Shown in pieces: positions 30,248 to 40,225 of a stretch of 64,000 bases of DNA; the first letter of the stretch is position 1, and each line of letters opens with the position of its first letter. The position numbers and the translations under genes were made by a program. Source of the stretch: Clostridium sp. BNL1100 (lineage in GTDB: Bacteria > Bacillota > Clostridia > Acetivibrionales > DSM-1351); contig NC_016791.1 in assembly GCF_000244875.1 (NCBI RefSeq), positions 539,501-603,500 on the forward strand, in the 5' to 3' direction. The notes under the pieces are model-generated. The model ran no database searches. It worked only from the letters and a program-made list of their open reading frames with translations, and was not told the DNA's origin.

Positions 30248-30949
30248 ATGTCAATTTTTACGATAGCAGACCTTCATCTTGCCTTGGGAATAGACAAGCC
30301 AATGGATGTATTTGGTGGCAGATGGTCAAACTATATGGAAAAGCTTAAAGAAAACTGGATAGGCAATGTTTCTGATAATGACACTGTAATTATTCCCGGT
30401 GATGTTTCTTGGGCCACCTATATAGACAGCGCTTATGAGGATTTCAGGTTTATAGAGGATTTACCGGGGAAAAAAGTAATTTCCAAGGGAAATCATGATT
30501 ATTGGTGGACTACTTCGTCAAAGCTTAATAAATATCTATCAGAGAACAACTTGAGTACCATATCTTTTATGCATAACAATGCCTTTGAATTGGAAGGAGT
30601 TGCGGTATGCGGTACGAGGGGATGGAAGGGCCCCGGAGAAGACGATTTTAAAAAAGATGATGAGAAAATATACAAGAGGGAAATAGAACGACTGGAGTTA
30701 TCCGTCAAGGCAGCTTTAAAGCTGGAACTTTCACATATGCTGGTATTTATGCATTATCCTCCGGTTACTGTCAAAAGTCCTATGACAGGATTTATTGATA
30801 TAATGAAGAAATACGAAATAAAAGAGTGTTACTACGGTCATTTGCATGGCGAAGGTATAAAAGGGGCAATCGAAGGAGAGTATGAAGGTATCGATTTAAA
30901 ACTTGTTTCAGCAGATTATTTGAACTTTAAACCATTTAAAATCATATAG
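30248..30949 (+). CDS. Calcineurin-like metallophosphoesterase
   Basis: 233 residues with the full metallophosphoesterase signature: ADLHL near the N-terminus (D-x-H), PGDVSW (GD), SKGNHDYWW (GNHD), MHYPP and GHLHGEG (GHxH). It is a cytosolic phosphoesterase of unknown substrate. It starts 21 bases after uvrC and is probably co-transcribed with it. Confidence 0.9.
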   Translation: MSIFTIADLHLALGIDKPMDVFGGRWSNYMEKLKENWIGNVSDNDTVIIPGDVSWATYIDSAYEDFRFIEDLPGKKVISKGNHDYWWTTSSKLNKYLSENNLSTISFMHNNAFELEGVAVCGTRGWKGPGEDDFKKDDEKIYKREIERLELSVKAALKLELSHMLVFMHYPPVTVKSPMTGFIDIMKKYEIKECYYGHLHGEGIKGAIEGEYEGIDLKLVSADYLNFKPFKII

Positions 30950-31027
30950 GTTTTCCCAAACAAAAAAAGCGTTGAAAAGGCTGATATAAGCGAAAGTTTA
31001 AAATTTAACATATAATTAAGGTTACAC

Positions 31028-31057
31028 TTGGAATTGTAATATTGTTTGTGGTATAAT
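31028..31057 (+). promoter_or_regulatory. Probable sigma-A promoter of tig
   Basis: TTGGAA (31028-31033), an 18-base spacer and TATAAT (31052-31057), in the gap before the trigger factor gene. The -10 is perfect and the -35 is moderate. A leader of about 120 bases follows; I see no riboswitch in it. Confidence 0.55.
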
Positions 31058-31185
31058 TGAGTGGTTAATTTTTAGAGTGTTAGGGAATTAGAGGTAACAT
31101 AATTGTGCGGCAGTTATTGCAGCCTACGTAAATGACGGATAAAATTAATAAAAATAAAACTAAATACCGGGAGGAAGTTTGTTAA

Positions 31186-32472
31186 ATGAAAGTAAAAGTT
31201 GAAAATGTTGAAAAGAATGTTGTACAGCTTGAGATAGAAGTTGATGCAGCTAAATTTGAAGAGGGAATGCAGCAATCATACTTGAAAAATGTAAAGAAGT
31301 TCAATGTACCGGGCTTCAGAAAAGGTAAAGCTCCAAGAAATATCATTGAACGTTATTACGGCGAACAGGCACTTTATGATGATGCAATAAATATTGTATG
31401 CTCAGAAGCATATGATAATGCTATAGAAGAGAACAATATTCATCCAGTAGACAGACCTGAAATTGATATAGTACAAATAGGAAACAAGGAGAACCTGATC
31501 TTTACTGCAAAGGTTACTGTTAAGCCTGAAGTTGAGCTTGGAGCTTACATGGGCGTAGAGGTTAAAAAGGCTGAAGCTAACGTAACTGATGAAGATGTTG
31601 AAAATGAATTCAACAAGGTTGTTGAAAAGAATGCACGTCTTGTTTCTGTAACTGACAGACCTATACAATCAGGCGACACAGCGGTAATCGACTTTGAAGG
31701 CTTTATTGATTCAGTTCCTTTCGAAGGCGGAAAAGGTGAGGACTACAGCCTTGTTATAGGTTCAGGAACATTTATTCCAGGCTTTGAAGACCAGCTTATC
31801 GGAAAGAATATTGCCGATGATGTTGATGTAAAGGTAACTTTCCCTGAAGAATACGGCAAAGAAGATTTGAATGGTAAAGAAGCATTATTCAAAGTATTAG
31901 TTAAGGAAATAAAAGTAAAGGAATTGCCTACGGTTGATGATGAATTTGCCAAGGATATAAGCGAGTTTGACACTCTTGAAGAATATAAGAAGGACTTGAG
32001 AAATAAACTTGAAGAAAGTGCAAAAAACAAAGCGGAACGCGATAATGAAGAAAGCGTAATCCAAGCTGTTGTTGGAAATGCAACTGTTGATGTACCAAAC
32101 GTTATGGTTGAAAAGCATATTGACGCCATGGCAAGAGATTTTGATATGAGACTCCGTTATCAGGGACTTGACCTTCAGAGATATCTGGAAATTATGGGAA
32201 CTGATTTTGAAGGCTTCAGAGAACAGTTCAGAGAAAGAGCTGCAAATGAAGTTAAGATTCAGCTGGTAGTTGAAAAGATCAGCAAGGTTGAAAATGTTGA
32301 AGCAACCGATGCAGACGTAGAAGAAGAAATCACAAAGACAGCAGAAGCATATAAGCAACCTGCTGAAGAGCTTAAAAAGACATTGAGACCGGAAGACCTT
32401 GAATACGTAAAGAATGATATCGCATTCAGAAAGACAATCAAGATTTTAACAGATAACGCAAAATTTAACTAA
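31186..32472 (+). CDS. tig: Trigger factor (ribosome-bound chaperone and prolyl isomerase)
   Basis: 428 residues, the standard length. The ribosome-binding loop GFRKGKAPRNIIERYYG lies near residue 45, the FKBP-type isomerase domain in the middle (SGDTAVIDFEGFID, SGTFIPGFEDQLIG), and the helical chaperone domain at the C-terminus. It binds L23 at the ribosome exit and folds nascent chains. A GGGAGG site precedes the ATG. clpP and clpX follow in the conserved bacterial order. Confidence 0.97.
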   Translation: MKVKVENVEKNVVQLEIEVDAAKFEEGMQQSYLKNVKKFNVPGFRKGKAPRNIIERYYGEQALYDDAINIVCSEAYDNAIEENNIHPVDRPEIDIVQIGNKENLIFTAKVTVKPEVELGAYMGVEVKKAEANVTDEDVENEFNKVVEKNARLVSVTDRPIQSGDTAVIDFEGFIDSVPFEGGKGEDYSLVIGSGTFIPGFEDQLIGKNIADDVDVKVTFPEEYGKEDLNGKEALFKVLVKEIKVKELPTVDDEFAKDISEFDTLEEYKKDLRNKLEESAKNKAERDNEESVIQAVVGNATVDVPNVMVEKHIDAMARDFDMRLRYQGLDLQRYLEIMGTDFEGFREQFRERAANEVKIQLVVEKISKVENVEATDADVEEEITKTAEAYKQPAEELKKTLRPEDLEYVKNDIAFRKTIKILTDNAKFN

Positions 32473-32577
32473 TTTGTGTTATTTAATTGTTGGTAAAATG
32501 GGTATCATTATATAAATACCATTGTTAAGGTTCCATCAATAATAACTAAACATATATTAAATAAGGGAGGTATGCAT

Positions 32578-33162
32578 ATGAGTTTAGTACCTATGGTTGT
32601 TGAACAAACTAATCGTGGTGAGAGATCATACGATATATTTTCGAGACTATTAAATGACAGGATTATTGTATTAAGTGATGAGGTTAATGACGCTACGGCC
32701 AGTTTGGTTGTTGCACAAATGCTTTATCTTGAAGCTCAGGACCCTGATAAGGATATACAGTTTTATATAAACAGCCCTGGGGGGTCAGTAGCATCAGGTT
32801 TTGCAATATATGATACTATGCAGTATGTAAAGTGCGATGTATCAACTATATGTATGGGAATGGCAGCAAGTATGGGTGCTTTCCTGTTAGCCGCAGGAGA
32901 AAAGGGAAAAAGATTTGCACTACCAAACAGTGAAATCATGATTCACCAGCCTCTTGGAGGAGCAAAAGGTCAGGCTACAGATATTAAGATTCATGCAGAG
33001 AATATACTTAGAACCAGAGATAAGCTCAATAAGATACTAAGCGAAAGAACAGGTCAACCTCTTGATAAGATAGAGAGAGACACTGAGAGAGACTTCTTTA
33101 TGTCTGCTGATGATGCTAAGGCCTACGGTATTATTGATGATATTATGGTTAGAAGAAAATAA
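32578..33162 (+). CDS. clpP: ATP-dependent Clp protease proteolytic subunit
   Basis: 194 residues from the ATG at 32578, which is seven bases after GGGAGG and gives the canonical N-terminus [19 protein letters not shown]. The ATG at 32572 is only one base from that site. The catalytic triad is visible: Ser98 in GMAASMGAF, the His in IMIHQPLGG and the Asp in [11 protein letters not shown]. It forms the tetradecameric protease chamber used with ClpX, encoded next door. Confidence 0.98.
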   Translation: MSLVPMVVEQTNRGERSYDIFSRLLNDRIIVLSDEVNDATASLVVAQMLYLEAQDPDKDIQFYINSPGGSVASGFAIYDTMQYVKCDVSTICMGMAASMGAFLLAAGEKGKRFALPNSEIMIHQPLGGAKGQATDIKIHAENILRTRDKLNKILSERTGQPLDKIERDTERDFFMSADDAKAYGIIDDIMVRRK

Positions 33163-33172
33163 TTGAGGTGCA

Positions 33173-34471
33173 ATGATGACCAGATATGATGAGAAGAAGC
33201 AGTTAAAGTGCTCTTTTTGTGGGAAATCTCAGGAGCAGGTTAAACGGCTGGTTGCAGGACCGGGTGTATATATCTGTGACGAGTGTATCGAGCTGTGTTC
33301 CGAAATTATAGAAGAAGAATTTGAAGACACAAAGGTTGATGCAGAAGTTAGCGAGATACCGAAACCAAAAGAGATAAAGGAAATTCTCGACCAGTATGTA
33401 GTTGGTCAGGATACGGCTAAAAGGTCTCTTTCGGTGGCTGTTTACAACCACTATAAGAGAATAAACAGCGATGTGAAGACCTCTGATATAGAACTTCAGA
33501 AGAGTAACATAGTTATGCTGGGCCCTACCGGTAGCGGAAAAACTTTTCTTGCTCAAACACTTGCTAAGATACTCAATGTTCCTTTTGCAATAGCCGATGC
33601 TACTTCTCTCACTGAAGCAGGCTACGTAGGTGAAGATGTAGAAAATATCCTTTTAAGGCTTATACAGGCTGCGGATTATGACATTGAAAAGGCTGAAAAG
33701 GGAATTATCTACATTGATGAAATAGACAAGATTGCAAGAAAATCAGAGAATCCCTCCATAACAAGGGATGTCAGCGGTGAAGGTGTTCAGCAGGCGCTCT
33801 TGAAGATTTTGGAAGGAACACTTGCTTCAGTACCACCACAGGGTGGAAGGAAGCACCCCCATCAGGAGTTTATACAAATAGACACTACTAATATTTTGTT
33901 TATATGCGGTGGTGCTTTTGACGGAATAGACAAGATAATACAAAATAGAATAGGTAAGAAATCATTAGGCTTTGGTGCAAAAATTGAAAGCAACAAGGAC
34001 AAGGATGTTGGACAATTATTGAAAGACATACTTCCTCAGGATTTGCTGAAATTTGGGCTTATACCTGAGTTCGTAGGAAGACTTCCAATAGTTGTAACTC
34101 TTCAGTCTCTTGATAAAAATGCTCTTGTTCAAATACTTACCGAACCAAAGAACGCTTTGGTAAAGCAGTATCAGAAGCTCTTTGAAATGGACGATGTTAT
34201 ACTTGAAATACAGGATGAGGCTTTGGAGCTTATTGCTGAAAAAGCAATAGAGCGAAACACCGGAGCACGAGGACTGCGTGCCATTCTGGAAGAAGCAATG
34301 ATGGGAGTTATGTATGACATTCCTTCAATGACTAATGTGGAGAAGTGCATTATAGGGAAGGAAGTGATTGCGGAACATTCAGAACCTGAAATGATTCTCA
34401 ATGAAAACCGCAAATCGCTAAAAAAAGCGGGAGCCAAAAAAACAAGAGTTAAGAAGGAATCAGTTTCCTAG
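33173..34471 (+). CDS. clpX: ATP-dependent Clp protease ATP-binding subunit
   Basis: 432 residues. An N-terminal C4 zinc finger (CSFCGK, then CDECIELC), Walker A GPTGSGKT, Walker [11 protein letters not shown], the GYVGEDVEN pore loop and the IGF-loop region all fit ClpX. It unfolds substrates, including ssrA-tagged proteins made by the tmRNA encoded 13 kb downstream, and feeds them to ClpP. ATGs at 33173 and 33176 both fit the GAGGTG site. Confidence 0.98.
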   Translation: MMTRYDEKKQLKCSFCGKSQEQVKRLVAGPGVYICDECIELCSEIIEEEFEDTKVDAEVSEIPKPKEIKEILDQYVVGQDTAKRSLSVAVYNHYKRINSDVKTSDIELQKSNIVMLGPTGSGKTFLAQTLAKILNVPFAIADATSLTEAGYVGEDVENILLRLIQAADYDIEKAEKGIIYIDEIDKIARKSENPSITRDVSGEGVQQALLKILEGTLASVPPQGGRKHPHQEFIQIDTTNILFICGGAFDGIDKIIQNRIGKKSLGFGAKIESNKDKDVGQLLKDILPQDLLKFGLIPEFVGRLPIVVTLQSLDKNALVQILTEPKNALVKQYQKLFEMDDVILEIQDEALELIAEKAIERNTGARGLRAILEEAMMGVMYDIPSMTNVEKCIIGKEVIAEHSEPEMILNENRKSLKKAGAKKTRVKKESVS

Positions 34472-34484
34472 TCCATTCTTATTA

Positions 34485-34536
34485 AAAAACAGGCAGGATG
34501 TATGTGTTTAATGAACATATACACCCTGTTTTTTTA
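34485..34536 (+). terminator. Terminator of tig-clpP-clpX
   Basis: A long imperfect hairpin with outer arms AAACAGG / CCTGTTT and an inner pairing of GTATGTGTT-like with AACATATAC-like sequence, followed by seven T residues. Confidence 0.8.
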
Positions 34537-34539
34537 TTT

Positions 34540-34569
34540 TCACATTTTCCATATTTTTTGGATAAAATA
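34540..34569 (+). promoter_or_regulatory. Possible sigma-F (forespore) promoter of lonB
   Basis: GGATAAAATA at 34560-34569 matches every position of the sigma-F/G -10 consensus GGnnAnAHTR. A weak -35 (TCACA against GYATA) sits 15 bases upstream. The known Bacillus subtilis lonB is sigma-F controlled, which supports the reading. The -35 is poor, so this is tentative. Confidence 0.4.
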
Positions 34570-34625
34570 AAACTTGTTGCCAATAATATCTTTATAGGAA
34601 TTTATCCAAGTTTAAGGAGGATATG

Positions 34626-36308
34626 ATGTTTACGACAACTTTGTTTATTATACAGTTCTTCTTCTCAGTTATTATCGGAATATATTTTTTATCTCTTCTG
34701 AAGAACCAGCAAGGTAATAAAAGTGCTATAGAAAAGGAATCCAAAAAAGAGCTGGAAAAGTTAAGAAGAATGAGGGATATTCATCTTACAGAACCTTTGT
34801 CGGAAAAGACAAGGCCTGCAACCTTATCAGACATAGTAGGACAGGAGCAGGGGCTAAAGGCACTCAGAGCTGCTTTGTGCGGAACAAATCCACAGCACAT
34901 AATTATATACGGCCCTCCCGGAGTAGGTAAAACTGCGGCTGCAAGGGTAATACTAGAAGAAGCTAAAAAGAACAGCATGTCGCCTTTCAGAAAAGAAGCA
35001 AAGTTCATAGAAATGGATGCTACAACATTGAGATTTGACGAAAGAGGGATTGCAGACCCGTTAATAGGCTCAGTACATGACCCGATATATCAGGGAGCAG
35101 GTGCATACGGTGTAGCAGGGATACCTCAGCCAAAGCAGGGAGCCGTTACAAAGGCACATGGCGGAATCCTTTTTATTGATGAGATAGGGGAACTTCATTC
35201 CATTCAAATGAACAAGCTGCTTAAAGTTCTTGAGGATAGGAAGGTATACCTTGAGAGTGCTTATTATAGCGCCGAGGATAGCAATATACCCTCTCATATA
35301 CATGATATTTTCCAAAAGGGTCTGCCTGCTGATTTCAGACTGGTAGGAGCTACAACAAGAACTCCTGATGAGATACCTGCAGCAATAAGGTCAAGATGTG
35401 TTGAAATACATTTCCGTTCCTTACGTTCAGATGAAATATGCAAAATATGCGAAAATGCAGCAATCAAAGGAGGCTTTGAACTGAAACCCGGATGCAGCGA
35501 GTTGGTGTCAAGATACGCTCAAAATGGAAGAGATGCAGTCAATATTATTCAAATAGCCGGTGGTGTTTCCATGATAGAGAACAGGAGCACTATTGATATA
35601 AAAGACATAGAATGGGTTATAGAGTTCGGTCACTACAGCCCCAGACTTGATAAGAAAGTCAGCCCTGTAAATCAGATAGGTTGTATCAACGGGCTGGCTG
35701 TCTTCGGAGACAGTACCGGAATGGTTATAGATGTTGAGGTTACGGCAATACCGGTTGCAAGTGGAACAGGAAATATAAGAATAACAGGCATTGTTGAAGA
35801 AGAAGAAATGGATAACAGGGGCCATAAGCTCAAAAGGACAAGTTCAGCCAAAGCTTCAGTTGAAAACGTATTAACTGTTTTAAGAAAATATATGGATGTT
35901 GACTTTAAGAATTACGAAATACATTTGAACTTTCCCGGAGGTATTCCTATTGATGGACCTTCTGCAGGAATTGCTATAGCAACAGCAGTATATTCTGCGG
36001 TCAAAAATATACCTGTAAGCGGAGAATTGGCAATGACAGGGGAAATATCAATCAAGGGAAAAGTAAAGCCTGTTGGGGGCGTTGTGGCTAAAGTAGATGC
36101 TGCTAAAGCCGCAGGTATAAAAAAGGTGTTTATTCCAAAAGATAATTATCAGGAGATATTCGAAGATATGGATATCGACGTTATACCGGTTGAAAATATC
36201 AGTGAAGTTATGAAGGCAGTATTTGATATTGATCTGGTAGAAAAAAAGGACGAAACAGTTCCCAGTGGTTCTGCACCGATTACGGTACTTACTGCACAAG
36301 GAACATAG
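34626..36308 (+). CDS. lonB: Membrane-anchored ATP-dependent protease LonB
   Basis: 560 residues. An N-terminal membrane segment (FIIQFFFSVIIGIYFLSLL) is followed by the AAA domain (GPPGVGKT, then ILFIDEIGEL) and a Lon peptidase domain with the catalytic Ser in DGPSAGIA and the Lys in the GGVVAKVDAAK segment. This matches sporulation LonB, which acts in the forespore. AGGAGG at 34615-34620 is five bases from ATG 34626 and two from ATG 34623, so 34626 is preferred. Confidence 0.95.
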   Translation: MFTTTLFIIQFFFSVIIGIYFLSLLKNQQGNKSAIEKESKKELEKLRRMRDIHLTEPLSEKTRPATLSDIVGQEQGLKALRAALCGTNPQHIIIYGPPGVGKTAAARVILEEAKKNSMSPFRKEAKFIEMDATTLRFDERGIADPLIGSVHDPIYQGAGAYGVAGIPQPKQGAVTKAHGGILFIDEIGELHSIQMNKLLKVLEDRKVYLESAYYSAEDSNIPSHIHDIFQKGLPADFRLVGATTRTPDEIPAAIRSRCVEIHFRSLRSDEICKICENAAIKGGFELKPGCSELVSRYAQNGRDAVNIIQIAGGVSMIENRSTIDIKDIEWVIEFGHYSPRLDKKVSPVNQIGCINGLAVFGDSTGMVIDVEVTAIPVASGTGNIRITGIVEEEEMDNRGHKLKRTSSAKASVENVLTVLRKYMDVDFKNYEIHLNFPGGIPIDGPSAGIAIATAVYSAVKNIPVSGELAMTGEISIKGKVKPVGGVVAKVDAAKAAGIKKVFIPKDNYQEIFEDMDIDVIPVENISEVMKAVFDIDLVEKKDETVPSGSAPITVLTAQGT

Positions 36309-36375
36309 ATGTTTTTTAACAGCCCTATGTAATTTTAATCAGCTTACGTGATATCGGCCAATACAATTTTAAACG

Positions 36376-36416
36376 CCAAAAGCCCTGTTCCCCATAGAGA
36401 GGAACAGGGCTTTTGG
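36376..36416. terminator. Bidirectional terminator between lonB and the Bce-like permease gene
   Basis: A perfect 16-base inverted repeat (arms 36376-36391 and 36401-36416, nine-base loop) with A-rich and T-rich ends, in the gap between two convergent genes, so it can serve both strands. Confidence 0.85.
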
Positions 36417-36424
36417 CTCGTTTA

Positions 36425-38338
36425 TTAATAAATCATCTTCATAAATTTTCTTGTAGTGACAACATAAAATATCCCATAGAACACCACAAAGGTGATAATT
36501 GCCTTTAGGGCCGGAACAGTGAGACTGAGGCCCATAACCCCTCTCAGTACATCAATTGCAAAGAGACTGTGAATAATACCTATTATCAGGGGCAGTATCA
36601 GAGACAAGCCTACCTGCATGGAAACTGATTGATGAATTTCTTTTCTTGTCATGCCTATTTTTTTAAGTATTTCGTATTTTTCCTTGTCGGCAAGACCCTC
36701 ACTCAATATTTTAAAATACATTATACTTCCTGTCGCAAGAATAAATACTATTGACATAAATGAGCCCAGAAAGTAGAACAAGCCCATAAAGGAATAAAGC
36801 CCCTCGTAATTTAATACATAGCTTGAAAATAGTGCGTTTTGTGGCAGTAGTTTACTAATCTTGTCCGATAATTCCTGAGATTTCTCAGCATCAGAAACAA
36901 TCAGGCCGTTAAAGGTCTCAGGTTTATGTCCTACGGATAACTTCTCATATTGCCGATCTGAAACTATAAGACAGTCACTAAGACCGATTGAACCGTTGCC
37001 AAACAGAGGTGTTTTTAAAGTTTTAGCAATTTTATAACCACTATTCCCGGAATGTTTTGCATCTTCTTTGTTTTCCAATAAGCATTGTACCCCTTCTTCG
37101 GAATACAAATTCAAGGTTATTGTTCCTGAAGCCCTTGCTAAAAGTGCCTCATTGTCTGATACCGGATAATAAAAAGGTATTTTGTCGGGGTAATATTCCT
37201 TTAGCTTTTTTGTGAGATTGTCAAAATCCGAATATTTTATTACAGTCATAATATTCGTTCCGGTCACAATACCTTTATTGATTTTTGTTTTAACTTTAAT
37301 ATAATCAATATTTTCGTTGAGTAGGAGCGTATGTCTTGAGGAATTAATCTCATTGATAACCTTGTCATTGATTTTATTATCGCTTTCAACATAAGAGAAT
37401 GAGTAGGGAAAATTAATATATCGTGTTTCTTCCACATAGTATTTCAGGGTCAGTGAGGTTCCAAAGGCAGATATTGTCGTGGCGGTCATTATCGCCAGCA
37501 TTGCAAGACTTCTATAGTTTGCCTTGATTCTGAAGGAGATATTGCTTATGCTTATCAGACGTACTCCTTTATAAAGAATACTTTTGTTACCAGACAGGTA
37601 TTTGGTAATGGCAGGGAGCAGTGCTCCAAACAACCAGTAGGTACCTATAACCACCAGTATAACTACAAAAAGCTCCATCAGAAGGTTTTTGCTGAGACGG
37701 TATCCAATTGCAATAAGAACTATTGAAAAGATGGCCCTGACAAGTTTTAATTTTGGTTCAGATTCATCTTTTGACGAGTCCTTTAGCAAATCAATAAGTT
37801 TGCTTCTGGAGATGGATATAAAGCTGTTTAAAGATGTTAATAAGAATATTGCTCCAAATACAATAAGCAACTCCTTAATACCCTTAAGGGGAATTACAAA
37901 GCCGATTGATACGTTTAGGAGAGAAACTTTGGCTACAGTCATCAGAAACAACCTGGAAAACAAAATTCCGACACCAAGTCCCGCAACTATGGACGCTAAC
38001 CCTGAAAAAAGGCTTTCAATGGCAAAAATGCGACCTATTTTCTTTGTACTGATGCCCATAAGGGTATAAATAGCAATTTCTTTTTTTCTCTGCTTTAGAA
38101 AGAATGAACTGGAGTACCAAATGAAGAAAAAAAGGAATATCACCATTATGAAGGAAGTTACAGATGATGCTATTTGTGCTGATTGGATAGCATCACGTGC
38201 TTTTAGAAAGTCAGGGCTGTATTTGAGCACCATAAAGTCGTAATATACAGCTACCGAAAATACCATTACGGCTAGATAAAAACCGTAGGATCTGAGATTT
38301 GATTTAAACATCTTTATAGCAATACTAAAGGAGTTCAT
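36425..38338 (-). CDS. ABC transporter permease, BceB/FtsX type
   Basis: 637 residues from the ATG at 38338, which follows GGGAGGTG and overlaps the ATPase gene by 14 bases; longer readings lack this site. About ten hydrophobic segments are seen, with the FtsX-type block LKQRKKEIAIYTLMGIS after the second and a large extracellular domain in the middle (about residues 310-500). This is the layout of BceB-type permeases, which sense and remove antimicrobial peptides such as bacitracin. It forms an operon with the ATPase, kinase and regulator genes upstream. Confidence 0.88.
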   Translation of the reverse strand: MNSFSIAIKMFKSNLRSYGFYLAVMVFSVAVYYDFMVLKYSPDFLKARDAIQSAQIASSVTSFIMVIFLFFFIWYSSSFFLKQRKKEIAIYTLMGISTKKIGRIFAIESLFSGLASIVAGLGVGILFSRLFLMTVAKVSLLNVSIGFVIPLKGIKELLIVFGAIFLLTSLNSFISISRSKLIDLLKDSSKDESEPKLKLVRAIFSIVLIAIGYRLSKNLLMELFVVILVVIGTYWLFGALLPAITKYLSGNKSILYKGVRLISISNISFRIKANYRSLAMLAIMTATTISAFGTSLTLKYYVEETRYINFPYSFSYVESDNKINDKVINEINSSRHTLLLNENIDYIKVKTKINKGIVTGTNIMTVIKYSDFDNLTKKLKEYYPDKIPFYYPVSDNEALLARASGTITLNLYSEEGVQCLLENKEDAKHSGNSGYKIAKTLKTPLFGNGSIGLSDCLIVSDRQYEKLSVGHKPETFNGLIVSDAEKSQELSDKISKLLPQNALFSSYVLNYEGLYSFMGLFYFLGSFMSIVFILATGSIMYFKILSEGLADKEKYEILKKIGMTRKEIHQSVSMQVGLSLILPLIIGIIHSLFAIDVLRGVMGLSLTVPALKAIITFVVFYGIFYVVTTRKFMKMIY

Positions 38339-39089
38339 TTGAATTTGCACCTCCCATAGCTCCAAGCATGTCAAGAATCTGATGGAATAATTCCTTTCTG
38401 TCCCTTGTTTTATCGATTCTGGCATGAATGGCCCCATCCTTTAAAAACATAATCCTGCTGCAATAGCTGGCTGCAAAAGCATCATGTGTAACCATTATGA
38501 TAGTCGTCCCATATTCCTCGTTGAGTCTTCTGAAACATTCGAGTATTCCCGCAGACGATTTGGAATCCAGAGCACCTGTAGGCTCATCGGCAAAAATTAC
38601 TGAAGGATTCATAATCAATGCCCTTGCGGCAGCAGCCCTCTGTTTTTGTCCTCCCGAAAGCTGATATGGGCGTTTCGGCAATTGTTCTTCAATATCGAAG
38701 AAAGCAGCTAATTCTTTTACCTTTGAGATTATTTTCTTATGATGAACCCGGTTCAAGGCAAGAGGGAGTGCAATATTATCCATTACAGTCATGTTATCCA
38801 GAAGATTGAAATCCTGAAATACAAAGCCTATTTTATCCCTTCTAAAACGTGCCAGTTCTTCACTTTTTATTTTAAATAGATCTGTTCCTTCAAATATAAC
38901 CTTGCCGGATGTGGGCTTGTCAATTGTTGAGAGCAAATTTAGAAGAGTGGTTTTTCCTGAGCCGGAGGGCCCCATTATTGCTAGAAATTCACCTTTTTCA
39001 ACCTCGAGATTTATGCCGTTGAGTGCTTGAAACTTCATTCCTTTCGAACCGTAATCCTTTTTAAGATCCTGTGTTTGTATAATAGTCAT
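38325..39089 (-). CDS. ABC transporter ATP-binding protein, BceA type
   Basis: About 254 residues from ATG 39089, seven bases after GGAGG. Walker A GPSGSGKTT, the signature LSGGQKQR and Walker B VIFADEPTGALDS are complete. It belongs to the LolD/MacB/BceA group and powers the adjacent permease. The RR-HK-ATPase-permease order is the standard peptide-detoxification module. Confidence 0.93.
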   Translation of the reverse strand: MTIIQTQDLKKDYGSKGMKFQALNGINLEVEKGEFLAIMGPSGSGKTTLLNLLSTIDKPTSGKVIFEGTDLFKIKSEELARFRRDKIGFVFQDFNLLDNMTVMDNIALPLALNRVHHKKIISKVKELAAFFDIEEQLPKRPYQLSGGQKQRAAAARALIMNPSVIFADEPTGALDSKSSAGILECFRRLNEEYGTTIIMVTHDAFAASYCSRIMFLKDGAIHARIDKTRDRKELFHQILDMLGAMGGANSNELL

Positions 39090-39196
39090 TTTTAATCCTC
39101 CAAACTTTAAACATTCATGGTAAACTAACAATAATGATTTTATAAAATAACAGGTAGTTTATCCATAATGCGAGGGTTACATTTTAAGGCTAAAGG

Positions 39197-40225
39197 TTAT
39201 ATTTTTGTCACATTGAGATAATCGCTGAATTTACCCAAACTTAACTGAAATTCTGTGTACTCACCTTCAACGGAGCTGACGCTTAATCCTATACCAAGTC
39301 TTGTAGAAATTTTTTTGGAGTAATATAACCCCATACCTGTTGATTTGGAAGTTTTACGTCCGTTTTTTCCTGTAAAACCCTTGTCAAAGACTCTTGAAAT
39401 ATCAGAAGGAGGTATTCCCATGCCATTGTCCTTAATATGGAGAACTATGGTTTTGTCGGTTTCCTCTGCAAATATCTCCACCCTGCCATCCTGCTGTACA
39501 TATTTACTTGTATTGTTTAAAATCTGCTCAAGGATATAAACTATCCATTTTTCATCTGTAGTTACGGTATAATCCAGTTTCCCGGTAGCAATCTCAATGT
39601 TTTTTGCCATCAGAAAGTATGCGTTGATTTTTATAGCTTCACCTACTGCTTTTTTTAGGCTGAATTGGGTTGCCATGTGATCTTCCTGATAATGGGCCGC
39701 CCGTCCGGCATACAAAACTTGGTTTACAAGAAACTTGATTCGCTCAAGCTCTCCTTTGAACTTTCTGGAAAACTCTATATCAGAATTATCGGAATTTTCA
39801 AGCATAAGTTCAGCAACGGAAATGGGGAGCTTTATTTCGTGAACCCATCTGGTTATATAATTATTCAACTCATCCAGATCGTTTTTATACACACTGACAA
39901 GCTCCAGATTTTCAGAAGTTTTTTGTGAAACAATGTCCCTGATAAGCTCCGAATAATAGCTGTCATCCTCCGGAAGAAAATAGTCTACAGAGGAATTTGA
40001 ATCCAGACATTTTCTTAAATTCCCATACTTCCTTTTTTCCCTCAGGAACCCGTAAATAAAGAAGAAAAGGAAAATCAAAAGCATAAGTAGATCAAGGTAG
40101 AGGATATCCGCAGTACTTTTTTCGAGATTGGTGCTGGCTAGAAGTACACCGTTTATTACGAGAATAAGAGCCCACTGACAAAAGATACTTATTAAGTTGC
40201 TTTTAATATATTCCGAAATCTTCAT
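39197..40225 (-). CDS. Sensor histidine kinase, BceS-like (intramembrane-sensing)
   Basis: 342 residues. Two N-terminal membrane helices (about 14-30 and 41-61) have almost no extracellular loop, as in BceS-type kinases that sense through their partner transporter. The phospho-acceptor His is in RWVHEIKLP (about residue 129); the N box (QILNNTSKY) and G boxes (DNGMGIP, KSTGMGLYYSKK) follow. The start overlaps the regulator stop as ATGA. Confidence 0.92.
   Translation of the reverse strand: MKISEYIKSNLISIFCQWALILVINGVLLASTNLEKSTADILYLDLLMLLIFLFFFIYGFLREKRKYGNLRKCLDSNSSVDYFLPEDDSYYSELIRDIVSQKTSENLELVSVYKNDLDELNNYITRWVHEIKLPISVAELMLENSDNSDIEFSRKFKGELERIKFLVNQVLYAGRAAHYQEDHMATQFSLKKAVGEAIKINAYFLMAKNIEIATGKLDYTVTTDEKWIVYILEQILNNTSKYVQQDGRVEIFAEETDKTIVLHIKDNGMGIPPSDISRVFDKGFTGKNGRKTSKSTGMGLYYSKKISTRLGIGLSVSSVEGEYTEFQLSLGKFSDYLNVTKI

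Noticed and set aside
30950-31185. Riboswitch or small gene before tig
   Set aside because: Only a promoter is convincing; the short frames have no ribosome sites and no known riboswitch motif is seen.
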